The notes under the pieces: generated by a model
The model's input: the letters and a program-made list of their open reading frames with translations, nothing else
Database searches by the model: none
Told to the model about the DNA's origin: nothing
Made by a program: the position numbers and the translations under genes
Assembly: GCF_002157895.1 (NCBI RefSeq)
Contig: NZ_CP021377.1
Location: 1,364,001-1,428,000, forward strand
Origin: Oceanisphaera profunda
Lineage (GTDB): Bacteria > Pseudomonadota > Gammaproteobacteria > Enterobacterales > Aeromonadaceae
Length of the DNA: 64,000 bases
Direction: 5' to 3'
Shown here: in pieces, positions 42,023 through 51,342 of the stretch
Numbering within the stretch: the first letter of the stretch is position 1
How the letters are laid out: each line of letters opens with the position of its first letter

Positions 42023-42176
42023 AGTCGGTTGCCTGCCTAGCGCACATTGATGCACTACACTAGTAAAGTGCAGGCAGAAAAGCTGTGGCAGTGTTTAAGC
42101 CGACTGAAGCGCTAAATTGGCTTACCAAGCGAAGTAATGGCACACTCAGTTTAGGCCATAGAGAAGGAGAAGCATT

Positions 42177-42590
42177 ATGGTAATGGCAACGGTAAGCGAG
42201 ATCATGCGACGTAGTATTCCGTTACTCACGGCTGACATGTCGATCACTGAGGCGCTGGATAAATTATTGGCTTCTGACCTAAGCGGCCTGCCAGTCGTCG
42301 ATACTCAACGCAAAATTATTGGTTTTCTCTCCGAGCAAGATTGTATTCCTAAGCTCATTAATGCCAGCTATCACTGTGACAATCGCGTGACGGTTAATGA
42401 TTTAATGTACAAAGAGCCGTTAACGGTATCGCCTAACAGTGATGTATTTGAATTAGCCCGTCTTATGGGCGGCGCCAAACCAAAAATTTATCCCGTAATT
42501 GAAGATAACAAGGTGATTGGCATAGTCACTCGCCACCAAGTGATGCAATTTCTTAACGAACAGTTACAGAACTGCTCTATTAGTTACTGA
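42177..42590 (+). CDS. Two-CBS-domain protein
   Basis: A 137-residue protein with two CBS modules, about residues 6-62 (VSEIMRRSIPLLTADMSI ... IIGFLSEQDCI) and 75-132 (VNDLMYKEPLTVSPNSDV ... VIGIVTRHQVMQFL). An AGGAG sequence 8 nt before ATG 42177 supports the start. Such stand-alone pairs bind adenosine nucleotides and regulate unknown partners. It is a monocistronic gene between two terminators. It is only distantly similar to the CBS protein at 3240-3641. Confidence 0.88.
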   Translation: MVMATVSEIMRRSIPLLTADMSITEALDKLLASDLSGLPVVDTQRKIIGFLSEQDCIPKLINASYHCDNRVTVNDLMYKEPLTVSPNSDVFELARLMGGAKPKIYPVIEDNKVIGIVTRHQVMQFLNEQLQNCSISY

Positions 42591-42635
42591 TGCTCGACCT
42601 ATTTTAGATAAAAACAACTTAATAAAAATGACTAA

Positions 42636-42666
42636 TAAAAACGGGAACCTTTAGGTTCCCGTTTCT
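42636..42666. terminator. Bidirectional terminator between the CBS gene and asnA
   Basis: AAAACGGGAACCT-TT-AGGTTCCCGTTT lies between convergent genes, with T-rich sequence on both sides. Confidence 0.8.
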
Positions 42667-42731
42667 GTTAGTTGGCTATTTGTAATTAATTATCCAAAAC
42701 AAATTTTCACAACTGTATCTAATACTCAGCG

Positions 42732-43724
42732 CTAAAGGATGCCGTCAATCGCATCGTGTAATTCTGCAGGCCAAACCCCGCACTGTACCTGACCAATGTG
42801 CGATAACTGCAGTAACAACATAGCCAAACGAGACTGACCAATACCGCCGCCCACTGTCTGTGGCAGATCACCGGCTAACAGCGCTTGATGCCATTCTTGA
42901 GTGGCTCTGTCCTCTTGGCCGGTTAGCGCCAGCTGATAACGTAATGCTTCTTTATCTACGCGGATACCCATGGAAGATAACTCGAAGGCATTTTCTAAAA
43001 TCGGGTTCCAAACTAAGATATCGCCGTTTAAACCGCATAAGCCATCAACACCCAAGCTCGACCAGTCATCGTAATCGGGCGCTCGCACATCATGACTGTC
43101 GCCATGGCTTAGCTGACAACCGATGCCAATTAAGAATACCGCACCAAATTCTTTGGCAATGGCGCGCTCACGACCCTTGGCATCTAAATCCGGATAGCGA
43201 CTTAATAACTCTTCGGCGTGCAAAATATGAATTTGCTCGGGCAAGAAAGGGGTTAAACCGTATTGCTTAGCTGCCGCCATTTCCGTTTGCTTGATGGCGC
43301 CATAAATTTTATTGACCACCGTCATCAAGAAATCGACGTTGCGCTCTTGCTCCGACATCACCAGCTCCCAATCCCACTGATCCACATATACGGAGTGGAT
43401 GGGGCTTAAGCTATCTTCATCTGGGCGCAGAGCTTTCATGTTGGTATAAATGCCCTCACCGGCTTCAAATTCAAAGCGAGCCAAGGTGTGGCGTTTCCAT
43501 TTAGCCAGCGAATGCACCACTTCAAACGTGGATTGCGGAATGGCCTTCACTTTCACTTGTACGGCTTTTTCTGAGCCCGACAGGTTGTCTTGCATGCCAT
43601 CGCCTAGACGACTGAGAATGGGAGCTTGCACTTCCAACAGGTTGAGCTGCTGCGCCAGTTGATCAGAAAAAAAATCTTTCACGAAACGGATCTGGCGTTG
43701 GCGTTCAATATAGGATTGCTTCAT
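42732..43724 (-). CDS. asnA: Aspartate-ammonia ligase (asparagine synthetase A)
   Basis: AsnA makes asparagine from aspartate, ammonia and ATP. The start at 43724 ([19 protein letters not shown]) gives 330 residues, the same as E. coli; an upstream in-frame ATG at 43733 is too close to the AGGTGA ribosome binding site. Class II tRNA-synthetase-like motifs are intact: [43 protein letters not shown] and [14 protein letters not shown]. It is divergent from its regulator gene asnC, as in E. coli. Confidence 0.97.
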   Translation of the reverse strand: MKQSYIERQRQIRFVKDFFSDQLAQQLNLLEVQAPILSRLGDGMQDNLSGSEKAVQVKVKAIPQSTFEVVHSLAKWKRHTLARFEFEAGEGIYTNMKALRPDEDSLSPIHSVYVDQWDWELVMSEQERNVDFLMTVVNKIYGAIKQTEMAAAKQYGLTPFLPEQIHILHAEELLSRYPDLDAKGRERAIAKEFGAVFLIGIGCQLSHGDSHDVRAPDYDDWSSLGVDGLCGLNGDILVWNPILENAFELSSMGIRVDKEALRYQLALTGQEDRATQEWHQALLAGDLPQTVGGGIGQSRLAMLLLQLSHIGQVQCGVWPAELHDAIDGIL

Positions 43725-43861
43725 CTCATTCACCTAGGTTGCTATGGGTTTTAATGAATAATTAGCCAAACCAGCCTTAAATTCAACATTAGATAGAATA
43801 AATGCCAAACTTAATCTAAATTCACTAATTAAATCGCTTATTTTTGCAGGATCATCAAAAT

Positions 43862-44335
43862 ATGGTAGAAAAAAGTGGTGTTCATTATCGAATCGATAAT
43901 CTGGATAAATCTATCTTGATGGCGTTGATGGAGAATGCGCGCGCCCCTTATGCGGAGTTGGCCAAGCGCTTTACCGTAAGCCCGGGCACCATACACGTGC
44001 GTGTGGAGAAGATGAAACAGGCCGGCATTATCGAAGGCACCCGAGTGCAAGTGAACTCGAAAAAACTCGGTTACGATGTGTGCTGCTTTATCGGCATTAT
44101 TTTAAAAAGTGCCCGCGATTACCCGGCAGCATTGGCCAAACTAGAGCAATTAGAAGAGGTGGTCGAGGCCTACTACACCACGGGGCAATACAATATTTTC
44201 ATTAAGGTGATGACTCGCTCCATCGATGAGTTACAGCAAGTGTTAGTGCACAGACTGCAACCCATTGATGAAATTCAGTCCACCGAGACCCTGATCTCAC
44301 TCCAACAACCCATTGACCGAGATGTGACGCCTTAA
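43862..44335 (+). CDS. asnC: Lrp/AsnC family regulator AsnC
   Basis: AsnC activates asnA when asparagine is low. The ATG at 43862 gives 157 residues (E. coli 152); a TTG at 43844 is in frame. The N-terminal helix-turn-helix reads YAELAKRFTVSPGTIHVRVEKMKQAG, nearly identical to E. coli. The C-terminal RAM ligand domain (GYDVCCFIGIILKSARDYPA, VVEAYYTTGQYNIFIKV) is intact. The asnA-asnC intergenic region of about 135 nt is the expected site of control. Confidence 0.95.
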   Translation: MVEKSGVHYRIDNLDKSILMALMENARAPYAELAKRFTVSPGTIHVRVEKMKQAGIIEGTRVQVNSKKLGYDVCCFIGIILKSARDYPAALAKLEQLEEVVEAYYTTGQYNIFIKVMTRSIDELQQVLVHRLQPIDEIQSTETLISLQQPIDRDVTP

Positions 44336-44342
44336 GCTTCCC

Positions 44343-44355
44343 GTGAGGCGTTAGG
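44343..44355. repeat. Second heptamer family, forward arm after asnC
   Basis: GTGAGGCGTTAGG, 7 nt after the asnC stop. It is complementary at 12 of 13 positions to 44455-44467. Confidence 0.55.
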
Positions 44356-44374
44356 AAAACCTAAACCGGGCAAT

Positions 44375-44408
44375 AAAAAAGCATCTAATGGCTTAGATGC
44401 TTTCTTTT
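44375..44408. terminator. asnC terminator
   Basis: GCATCTAA-TGGC-TTAGATGC is flanked by AAAAAA and TTTCTTTT, between convergent genes and inside the repeat pair 44343/44467. Confidence 0.85.
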
Positions 44409-44454
44409 CTCGCTATCAGCGGGGGCTGAAGCGGGGTTTAGCGCTACAGGCTTC

Positions 44455-44467
44455 CCTCACGCCTCAC
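44455..44467. repeat. Second heptamer family, inverted arm
   Basis: CCTCACGCCTCAC followed by TCTTC. It is the partner of the arm next to the asnC stop. Confidence 0.55.
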
Positions 44468-44485
44468 TCTTCAAGGTCGTTTAAC

Positions 44486-44983
44486 TTACTTCTTAGCGGC
44501 GGTCAGCTTGTCTTGCATCTGTTTGATGCGCAGTTGCTTAAGCTTGTTATCGGCGCTAATTTTTTCGAGCGTGGCCGCTTTTAGTGCTTTATCGTCTATT
44601 TGCTCAGCCTTGTGTTCTGCCATGAGTTTACGCAGCAACATACTTTGCTCAGCCGAAGTTAATCGTGCTTGATAAGTGGCAATAAATTGGGCTTTCAACT
44701 CTGGCGTCTCCAGCTTTTCTAACCGCGTCTCAAGGTATTTATCGAAACGGCCCGCGCCCATCATAACGCCATCCATACCATGATGACGCTGCCCGTGAGC
44801 AGCGGATTTATGCATGCCCTTATGGCCCATTTCACAGCCTGCTTTCATTGACCCATATTTGCCATGGTGAGCGCTACTTTGCCCGGCTTGCTGCTCGGCG
44901 GCAGCGGGCTCAGCCAGTACTAAAGCAGGGGCAGCCAACAGGCTAGTGGCAAGTAACAAAGCGCTATATTTAATTTTCATCAT
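44486..44983 (-). CDS. His/Met-rich periplasmic protein, Spy/CpxP-like in character
   Basis: A 165-residue protein with a clear Sec signal peptide (ALLLATSLLAAPALVLAEPA). A His- and Met-rich segment follows (SAHHGKYGSMKAGCEMGHKG, HGQRHHGMDGVMMGAG), then a charged helical C-terminal half. The composition suggests periplasmic metal binding or a stress chaperone of Spy/CpxP/ZraP type. The LTxxQ motif of those families is not evident, so the name is tentative. Divergent two-component genes lie beyond an IS inserted in the shared promoter region. Direct repeats of TGTCAG (45030-45048) upstream could be regulator sites. Confidence 0.6.
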   Translation of the reverse strand: MMKIKYSALLLATSLLAAPALVLAEPAAAEQQAGQSSAHHGKYGSMKAGCEMGHKGMHKSAAHGQRHHGMDGVMMGAGRFDKYLETRLEKLETPELKAQFIATYQARLTSAEQSMLLRKLMAEHKAEQIDDKALKAATLEKISADNKLKQLRIKQMQDKLTAAKK

Positions 44984-45074
44984 AATAACCTCAACAGGGG
45001 TGGACTTGGTTGCTATTAAAACAGCTAACTGTCAGCAAACTGTGTCAGATAATACTTATCTTGTCACAAAGTGT

Positions 45075-45084
45075 GCCGTTCTCA
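45075..45084 (+). repeat. Target site duplication, left copy
   Basis: GCCGTTCTCA, identical to 46402-46411 on the other side of the insertion sequence. Confidence 0.93.
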
Positions 45085-46401
45085 CAGGGCAAGATCTCGA
45101 ACGTTTTTTAGCCAACTCAGCTATATTTGACCTGCTCGCCTCAGTGTGATCTTATACTCTCTTTTGGGAGAGCCTAGATGAACACGGATGCTTTTACACA
45201 GTATTTTGGTGAGATAGACGACCCTCGCCAACCAGCCAAAATTATCTATCCGCTATTCGATGTATTGTTCCTCACTATTTGTGCTGTCATCGCTGGTGCT
45301 GAGGGTTGGGAAGACATCGAAGACTTTGGGAGTGCCCACCTGAATTGGTTTCAAAAAAAGGGCTTATTTCCAGAGGGAGTGCCAGTTCACGACACTATCG
45401 CTAGGGTGATTTCCCGCCTCGATCCCGTTCAGTTTCAGCAATGCTTTATTCGCTGGGTTCAGTCGATAACACACCGTACTGATGGTGAGCTTATCGCCAT
45501 TGATGGCAAGGTACTACGCGGCTCTTACGATAGAGAGAATAGACAATCGACCATCCATATGGTCAGCGCTTTTTCCTCCGCTAATGGCGTGGTCATGGGC
45601 CAATTAAAAACCAATGCCAAGTCGAACGAAATTACCGCTATTCCAGCGCTGCTCAAGTTGTTGGATATCAAGGGATGCTTGATTTCTATTGATGCCATGG
45701 GCTGTCAGACCAACATTGCCAAGACTATTATCAACCAAGGTGGCGACTATTTACTGGCAGTAAAAGGTAATCAAGAGTTGTTGTTTAAAGCGGTGCGAAC
45801 AGCCCTATCAGCTAGCATAGCTGTCTCCACAAACTCCGATAAGATCAACATTGAGCAGGGGCACGGTCGTACTGAGATCCGAGAATATCATGTATTGCCA
45901 GCAGGCGATTTAGCGCACCAGTTTCCTGACTGGAAAGGCCTAAAAACTATCGGGGTGGCTATTGGCTATCGTCGTGAAAAATCAGGTAAATCCTCGCTTG
46001 AGTATCGTTACTATATCAGTTCAGCAGAGCTCGATAGTATCCGTTTCGGCAAGGCAGTCCGTGGGCATTGGGGTATCGAAAATAGCCTGCATTGGGTGTT
46101 GGATGTGTCAATGAAAGAAGATGCCTGCCCCATTTACCGTGAGAATGGGGCTGAAGTGCTGGCGAGCATCCGTCACTTAGCACTCAACATGATACGCTCT
46201 GAGACATCAAGGAAAGCCAGTGTTCGTCGAAAGCAAAAAATGGCGAGTATGAGTTGTGCTTACTTGGATAAAATATTAGTTGCTGGATTTACTGTGTTGG
46301 GCAAAAAATAAACAAAGATGATCTCACTATACAAAATTGATTATTTTTTATGCACGACTAACTTAGTATGCTAAGAACAATATGTTCACGCTCTCACCCT
46401 G
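45085..46401 (+). mobile_element. ISAs1-family insertion sequence, complete
   Basis: A 1317-bp element. Left end CAGGGCAAGATCTCGAAC (45085-45102) and inverted right end CAGGGTGAGAGCGTGAAC (complement of 46384-46401) match at 13 of 18 positions. It contains one full transposase gene and is flanked by perfect 10-bp direct repeats, within the range known for this family. Intact ends, gene and duplication indicate a recent insertion. Confidence 0.92.
45178..46311 (+). CDS. ISAs1-family transposase
   Basis: A 377-residue DDE transposase. The N-terminal region (YFGEIDDPRQPAKIIYPLFD, CAVIAGAEGWEDIEDFG) is the DDE_Tnp_1-associated domain. The acidic catalytic residues are expected in LIAIDGKVLRGS, LISIDAMGCQTNIAK and the C-terminal HWGIENSLHWVLDVSMKEDAC. 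It appears intact and full length. It moves only its own element and carries no passenger genes. Confidence 0.95.
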   Translation: MNTDAFTQYFGEIDDPRQPAKIIYPLFDVLFLTICAVIAGAEGWEDIEDFGSAHLNWFQKKGLFPEGVPVHDTIARVISRLDPVQFQQCFIRWVQSITHRTDGELIAIDGKVLRGSYDRENRQSTIHMVSAFSSANGVVMGQLKTNAKSNEITAIPALLKLLDIKGCLISIDAMGCQTNIAKTIINQGGDYLLAVKGNQELLFKAVRTALSASIAVSTNSDKINIEQGHGRTEIREYHVLPAGDLAHQFPDWKGLKTIGVAIGYRREKSGKSSLEYRYYISSAELDSIRFGKAVRGHWGIENSLHWVLDVSMKEDACPIYRENGAEVLASIRHLALNMIRSETSRKASVRRKQKMASMSCAYLDKILVAGFTVLGKK

Positions 46402-46411
46402 GCCGTTCTCA
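46402..46411 (+). repeat. Target site duplication, right copy
   Basis: GCCGTTCTCA, the second copy of the 10-bp target; see 45075-45084. Confidence 0.93.
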
Positions 46412-46500
46412 TCACTTGCCATACTTTGACATTCTTTCTGACTGCTTGGTGCTTATACTGGCGCCATAGTTATAAGTAGTAGCTATTAAGAGGGGAAAAC

Positions 46501-47229
46501 ATGCATACAGGTAAACAATTGCTGGTGGTGGATGATCACGGTGAAATCCGGGATTTGCTAACACGATTTTTAGAGCAACACGGCTATCAAGTGCAAGCGG
46601 TGCCCGATGGTAATGCCATGCGCCAGCATTTAAACCATCACGCCCCAGACTTAATTATTCTCGACTTAATGTTGCCAGGCGACGATGGCTTAACCCTGTG
46701 CCGCGAGCTACGCGGCCAAGGCAATCAAGTGCCCATTATTATGCTAACGGCGGTGGGTGAAGAAACCGACCGCATCGTAGGCTTAGAAATGGGCGCCGAT
46801 GATTATTTACCAAAACCCTTTAATCCCCGTGAATTATTAGCCCGCATTAAAGCAGTGCTCCGGCGACAATCCATGGTTGAGAGCCCTGCTCACGCCGCGC
46901 AAGAAACGATGCACCTGTACTTTGATCGCTGGTGCTTAGACTTAAGCCGGCGTGAGCTGCGCGACGAGCAAGGCACCACCGTCAGCTTAAGCACCGCCGA
47001 GTTTGATTTATTGCGGGTGTTTACGCAGCATCCGCATCACGTACTCAGCCGAGATCAACTGTTGGATCTGGCGCGCGGCCGTGAAGCACAGGCGTTTGAT
47101 CGCGCCATCGATACTTTAGTCAGCCGTTTGCGCCGCAAGCTGGAGTTGGACTCCAAGCAGCCACAACTAATTAAAACTATTTGGGGTGGCGGCTATATGT
47201 TAGTGGCCGATGTGCGCCATGGGGATTAA
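46501..47229 (+). CDS. OmpR-family response regulator
   Basis: A 242-residue regulator. The receiver domain has DDH near residue 11, the phospho-acceptor in DLIILDLMLPGDDG (Asp55) and the conserved lysine in DYLPKPFNPRELLARI. The C-terminal winged helix (LSTAEFDLLRVFTQHPHHVLSRDQLL, DTLVSRLRRKLE) binds DNA. It overlaps the kinase gene by 11 nt. The signal and target genes are unknown; the neighbouring periplasmic His/Met-rich gene, now cut off by the IS, is a plausible target. Confidence 0.93.
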   Translation: MHTGKQLLVVDDHGEIRDLLTRFLEQHGYQVQAVPDGNAMRQHLNHHAPDLIILDLMLPGDDGLTLCRELRGQGNQVPIIMLTAVGEETDRIVGLEMGADDYLPKPFNPRELLARIKAVLRRQSMVESPAHAAQETMHLYFDRWCLDLSRRELRDEQGTTVSLSTAEFDLLRVFTQHPHHVLSRDQLLDLARGREAQAFDRAIDTLVSRLRRKLELDSKQPQLIKTIWGGGYMLVADVRHGD

Positions 47230-48592
47230 GCCGCTGCGCTTTTGGCTGAGTAGCCTCAGCGGCCAAGTGATCATGGTGGCGCTACTGATCTTGGTTATCA
47301 TCCAATTGGTGGGCATCCAGATTTACCGCATGGATCGCGAAGAGACGCTGGGCTTAGTCAACAGTCGCTTTACCCTACAACGCGTCGTGTCGGCCACTCG
47401 CCTACTCAACCAATCTCCGGAAAGCTTACACCCAGAGATATTGCGCGCCAGTCGCAGCGAAACGTTACGCCTGCGCTTGGCTGCCCAAGCCAGCACTCCC
47501 GAGGAACGCAACCCGCATTTTGAACGCATAGTGCGCAGCAAGCTGGAATATCCCGAATCGCTCACCATTCAGATCAGTGCTGAACGCAGTTCCGTTTCTG
47601 CTCAATGGCAGCCTCATAACCAGCAACCACGAGGTCAACATCATCCGCGCAGGCATGCGGATATCCGCCTACAGGGCAGTATTGAGTTGGAAGATGGTCG
47701 CTGGTTAGATTTTACCTCGCTACGCGATAACGAAATACCCGGCTGGTCAGTTAAAGCTGTGCTGTCTTTTGTACTATTAGCAGGCTTGCTCGCGGGCTTG
47801 ATGATCTGGCTATTGCAACGCACCACTCGGCCCTTAAAGCAGCTAGCTCAGCAAGCCGAGCGATTGGGGCGAGGGGACAAGCCGGAACCCATTAGCGAAA
47901 GCGGCCCCCGAGAAATACGCGACACCCTCACCGCCTTTAACCGCATGCAAGACCGACTAGACCGCTTTGTCTCGGATCGCACCCGCATGCTAGCGGCGAT
48001 TTCTCATGACTTACGCACCCCTATTACGACTTTACAGCTACGCTGTGAATTTTTAGCCGAGGGCGAAGATAAACAAAAAATTCAGCAGAGCTTAATCATC
48101 ATGGAGCAGATGCTTAAGGCCACCTTACAATTCGCCCAAGAAGACGGCTTAGCGGAACCGATCCGCAATTTGGACTTACCCAGCTTACTGCAAAGCCTGT
48201 GTGATGATTTACAAGACAATGGCTTTGATGTCAGCTTGGTGGCACAAACGGCGGTTATTTATCGAGGCCGCCCCACCGCCCTGCGTCGAGCCTTACAAAA
48301 CTTACTCGATAATGGCGTTAAATATGGCGGCAAGGTAGAAGCCGAGCTCGACGTTACTCCCACACAGGTACAGATCCGTATTCGCGACTTTGGTCCGGGT
48401 ATTCCTATCGAGCTGCAAGAAGAAGTATTTAAACCCTTTACGCGGCTGGATTCGGCGCGAAATATGGAAGATGGTAGTATCGGATTAGGTCTCGCCATTG
48501 CGCGCACCCTGATCCACCAGCATGGCGGGCAATTGCTGCTGAGCAATCACCCGCAAGGCGGCTTATTGGCGCAAATATTTTTGCCTCGCTAA
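47219..48592 (+). CDS. Sensor histidine kinase, EnvZ-like architecture
   Basis: The ATG at 47219 gives 457 residues; an in-frame GTG lies 9 nt upstream. Transmembrane segment 1 is near residues 15-35 (VIMVALLILVIIQLVGIQIY) and segment 2 near 178-198 (VLSFVLLAGLLAGLMIWLL). A periplasmic sensor of about 140 residues, with an HHPRRH stretch before helix 2, lies between them. HAMP, the phospho-histidine box AAISHDLRTPITTL and an ATPase domain (LQNLLDNGVKYGG, GSIGLGLAIARTL) follow. Partner of the upstream regulator. Confidence 0.92.
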   Translation: MGIKPLRFWLSSLSGQVIMVALLILVIIQLVGIQIYRMDREETLGLVNSRFTLQRVVSATRLLNQSPESLHPEILRASRSETLRLRLAAQASTPEERNPHFERIVRSKLEYPESLTIQISAERSSVSAQWQPHNQQPRGQHHPRRHADIRLQGSIELEDGRWLDFTSLRDNEIPGWSVKAVLSFVLLAGLLAGLMIWLLQRTTRPLKQLAQQAERLGRGDKPEPISESGPREIRDTLTAFNRMQDRLDRFVSDRTRMLAAISHDLRTPITTLQLRCEFLAEGEDKQKIQQSLIIMEQMLKATLQFAQEDGLAEPIRNLDLPSLLQSLCDDLQDNGFDVSLVAQTAVIYRGRPTALRRALQNLLDNGVKYGGKVEAELDVTPTQVQIRIRDFGPGIPIELQEEVFKPFTRLDSARNMEDGSIGLGLAIARTLIHQHGGQLLLSNHPQGGLLAQIFLPR

Positions 48593-48674
48593 CAGCACTT
48601 TACACTTCTAGTTAAAATTCCTACATTGGCTTATCTCACTCGCACTCATTTCACTAACACAAGGACAGTATGTC

Positions 48675-49946
48675 ATGAAAGACGAAACGCTCGCGGTTCA
48701 TCACGGCTACACCACAGATCCCACCACTAAATCCGTGGCCGTACCTATTTACCAAACCGTGGCTTACGAGTTTGACAGCGCCCAACACGGTGCCGACTTA
48801 TTTAACCTCGAAGTGCCAGGCAACATATATACCCGCATCATGAACCCGACTAATGATGTGATTGAGCAGCGCGTGGCCGCTCTTGAAGGCGGTATCGCCG
48901 GTCTTGCGGTATCCGCAGGCAGTGCTGCTATTCATTATGCCTTGATTAACTTGGCCCAAAACGGCGACAACATAGTCACCACGCCCCAGCTGTATGGCGG
49001 CACCTATACTTTGTTCGCGCATATGCTGCCGAGCATGGGCATTGAAGTACGTTTTGCCGAAGACGCCAGCCCTGAGGCCATCAGCAAACTGATTGATGAC
49101 AGAACCAAAGCGGTATTCTGCGAAAGTATTGGTAACCCCGCCGGCAATGTTACCGACCTGCAAGGCTTAGCCGATGCAGCCCACGCCCAAGGCGTGCCGT
49201 TAGTAGTGGACAACACAGTGGCCAGCCCCATTCTGTGTAAACCCATCGAATTTGGTGCCGATATCGTGGTTCACTCCCTAACCAAATACATAGGCGGCCA
49301 CGGTAACTCTCTGGGCGGCGCCATCGTCGACAGTGGTAAGTTTGATTGGGTAAAGAATAAAGAGCGCTTCCCACAGTTTAATAATCCAGAGCCAGCTTAT
49401 CATGGCGTGGTGTACACCGAATCCTTTGGCGCCGCGGCCTTTATTGCCCGCGCCCGTACCGTGCCGTTGCGTAACACCGGCAGTGCATTATCACCCATGA
49501 ACACCTTCTTGCTGCTACAAGGCCTAGAAACCCTGCCGCTGCGCATGGAGCGCCATGTGGAGAACACCTTTAAGGTGGCGGAGTTCTTACAAGCCCATCC
49601 TTTAGTGGACTGGGTAAACTATGCAGGCTTAAAAGGACATCCGGATTATGAGCGGGCTCAGCGCTACATGAAAGGCAAGCCATCAGCCATTTTATCCTTT
49701 GGTCTTAAAGGCGGTTATGACGCAGGCGTACGTTTTTACGATGCGCTTAATCTTATCAAACGCTTAGTGAATATCGGTGATACCCGCTCACTGGCCTGCC
49801 ACCCAGCCTCTACCACTCATCGCCAAATGAGTGAGGCAGAGCAAGCACAAGCCGGCGTAAAAGCAGAGATGATCCGCTTATCAATCGGGATTGAGCATAT
49901 CGACGATATACTTGCGGATATAGAACAAGCCTTAGCCGCAGAATAA
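48675..49946 (+). CDS. metY: O-acetylhomoserine sulfhydrylase (aminocarboxypropyltransferase)
   Basis: A 423-residue PLP enzyme of the Cys/Met metabolism family that makes homocysteine from O-acetylhomoserine and sulfide. Landmarks are VAVPIYQTVAYEFDSAQHGA, AVSAGSAAIHYALINLAQNGD and the PLP lysine (about Lys204) in HSLTKYIGGHGNS. The C terminus has RSLACHPASTTHRQMSEAEQ. Length and the FNLEVPGNIYTRIMNPT insertion favour MetY over MetB or MetC. It would use sulfide from CysJI directly. A strong terminator follows. Confidence 0.93.
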   Translation: MKDETLAVHHGYTTDPTTKSVAVPIYQTVAYEFDSAQHGADLFNLEVPGNIYTRIMNPTNDVIEQRVAALEGGIAGLAVSAGSAAIHYALINLAQNGDNIVTTPQLYGGTYTLFAHMLPSMGIEVRFAEDASPEAISKLIDDRTKAVFCESIGNPAGNVTDLQGLADAAHAQGVPLVVDNTVASPILCKPIEFGADIVVHSLTKYIGGHGNSLGGAIVDSGKFDWVKNKERFPQFNNPEPAYHGVVYTESFGAAAFIARARTVPLRNTGSALSPMNTFLLLQGLETLPLRMERHVENTFKVAEFLQAHPLVDWVNYAGLKGHPDYERAQRYMKGKPSAILSFGLKGGYDAGVRFYDALNLIKRLVNIGDTRSLACHPASTTHRQMSEAEQAQAGVKAEMIRLSIGIEHIDDILADIEQALAAE

Positions 49947-49972
49947 CATTAACGCAGAGTATTGAAGCGCAT

Positions 49973-50011
49973 AAAAAAGCCCCCGCAACCTTAGGTTGCG
50001 GGGGCTTTTTA
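49973..50011. terminator. Bidirectional terminator between metY and the TRAP operon
   Basis: AAAAAAGCCCCCGCAACC-TTA-GGTTGCGGGGGCTTTTT, a long perfect stem with A- and T-runs on both sides, between convergent genes. Confidence 0.93.
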
Positions 50012-50034
50012 TTCATTAAAATACCGCCAATAAC

Positions 50035-51342
50035 TTACCAGGAGCCGACCACATACCCGAGCCGTTCTGGCAGCCACAATGCAATCCCCGGAAACACCAT
50101 CACCAGCACCAATGCCGACAGCATGGTTAGCATAAAAAATAGTGCCCAGCCGAAGGTTTTCTCCAGCCGAATACCGGCAATCTGGGTGGTCACCATCAGG
50201 TTGATGGCCACCGGCGGGGTAAACTGACCGATGGCGATGTTCATCGCCATCAAAATGCCAAACCACACTGGGTTCCAACCAAAATGCTGCATCAGAGGTA
50301 TTAATATTGGCGTGATAATCAGATAAATAGAAATCGCATCCAGCAACATCCCCGCCAACAACACCAGCACCATGATTAAAATCAGCAGCACCCAGCCCTG
50401 ATCCGATAACGATAACATGGACTCGGCTAAATGATTGAAGGTACCCAAAGTTGTACCAGCCCAAGCGAAAATACCCGCCAGCGAAATGATGATCATCACT
50501 ACGCCAGAGACCACACCCGCCTCACCCAATAAGCTCCAGACCTCCTTCAGGCTAAGCTGGCGATAAACAAATATGCCGACGATCAGGCCATAGGTCACCG
50601 CCACTACTGCCGCTTCGGTCGGCGTAAACAAACCCGATCTTAAGCCACCCAAAATCAGTACCGGTGCAAATAACGCTGGCAAAGCCTTAATAAAGCTTTC
50701 TTTTAAGTCGGGTCGCTCGCCCTTGCTCGGATCTTCCCAGCCGTTGCGTTTAGCCAACCACCACACCGGCAACAGCAACGACATACCCGCCAGCAAGCCG
50801 GGGAACAAACCAGCAGCAAACAGCGCCCGCAAATCCACTCCCGGCACCACAATTGAATAGAGGATCAGTGCAATTGATGGCGGGATCAAAATGGCGGTAG
50901 AGGACGCCGAGGCGATTAAGGCAGCCGAAAAGGGTTTAGGGTAACCCGCTTTGGTCATGCTGGGCAGCATCACCATGGCTACGGCGGCGGCATCCGCCGG
51001 GCCTGAGCCGCTCATGCCGCCCATGATCAAGCAGACCAGCACCACGACTAGCCCCAAACCACCGTGGCGTGGGCCAATCAATGCCTGGGCAAAACGCACT
51101 AGGCTAGCCGCCACCCCGGCGCGCTCGAAGATAAGCCCGGTGAGAATAAACAAGGGTATTGCGATCAATGGGTACTTGGCGATGCTGTTGTAGGTATTGG
51201 TACCCAGAGTCGCCAGCATATCTGGTGACAACCCCAGCACTATACCGGCAGCGCCACCCAGCCCTAAGGCGAAGGCCACGGGAACACCCAGCAACATAGC
51301 GCCGCCGAACACCAGTAGCATCAAGAGATCAGGACTCATCAT
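50035..51342 (-). CDS. dctM: TRAP transporter large permease subunit
   Basis: A 435-residue membrane protein with about a dozen hydrophobic helices. It starts LLMLLVFGGAMLLGVPVAFALGL and contains the family segments LIMGGMSGSGPADAAAVAMV and AGYPKPFSAALIASASSTA. DctM is the sodium-driven transport subunit of a TRAP uptake system for organic anions. It overlaps the small subunit by 14 nt. Substrate is not readable from this subunit. Confidence 0.95.
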   Translation of the reverse strand: MMSPDLLMLLVFGGAMLLGVPVAFALGLGGAAGIVLGLSPDMLATLGTNTYNSIAKYPLIAIPLFILTGLIFERAGVAASLVRFAQALIGPRHGGLGLVVVLVCLIMGGMSGSGPADAAAVAMVMLPSMTKAGYPKPFSAALIASASSTAILIPPSIALILYSIVVPGVDLRALFAAGLFPGLLAGMSLLLPVWWLAKRNGWEDPSKGERPDLKESFIKALPALFAPVLILGGLRSGLFTPTEAAVVAVTYGLIVGIFVYRQLSLKEVWSLLGEAGVVSGVVMIIISLAGIFAWAGTTLGTFNHLAESMLSLSDQGWVLLILIMVLVLLAGMLLDAISIYLIITPILIPLMQHFGWNPVWFGILMAMNIAIGQFTPPVAINLMVTTQIAGIRLEKTFGWALFFMLTMLSALVLVMVFPGIALWLPERLGYVVGSW

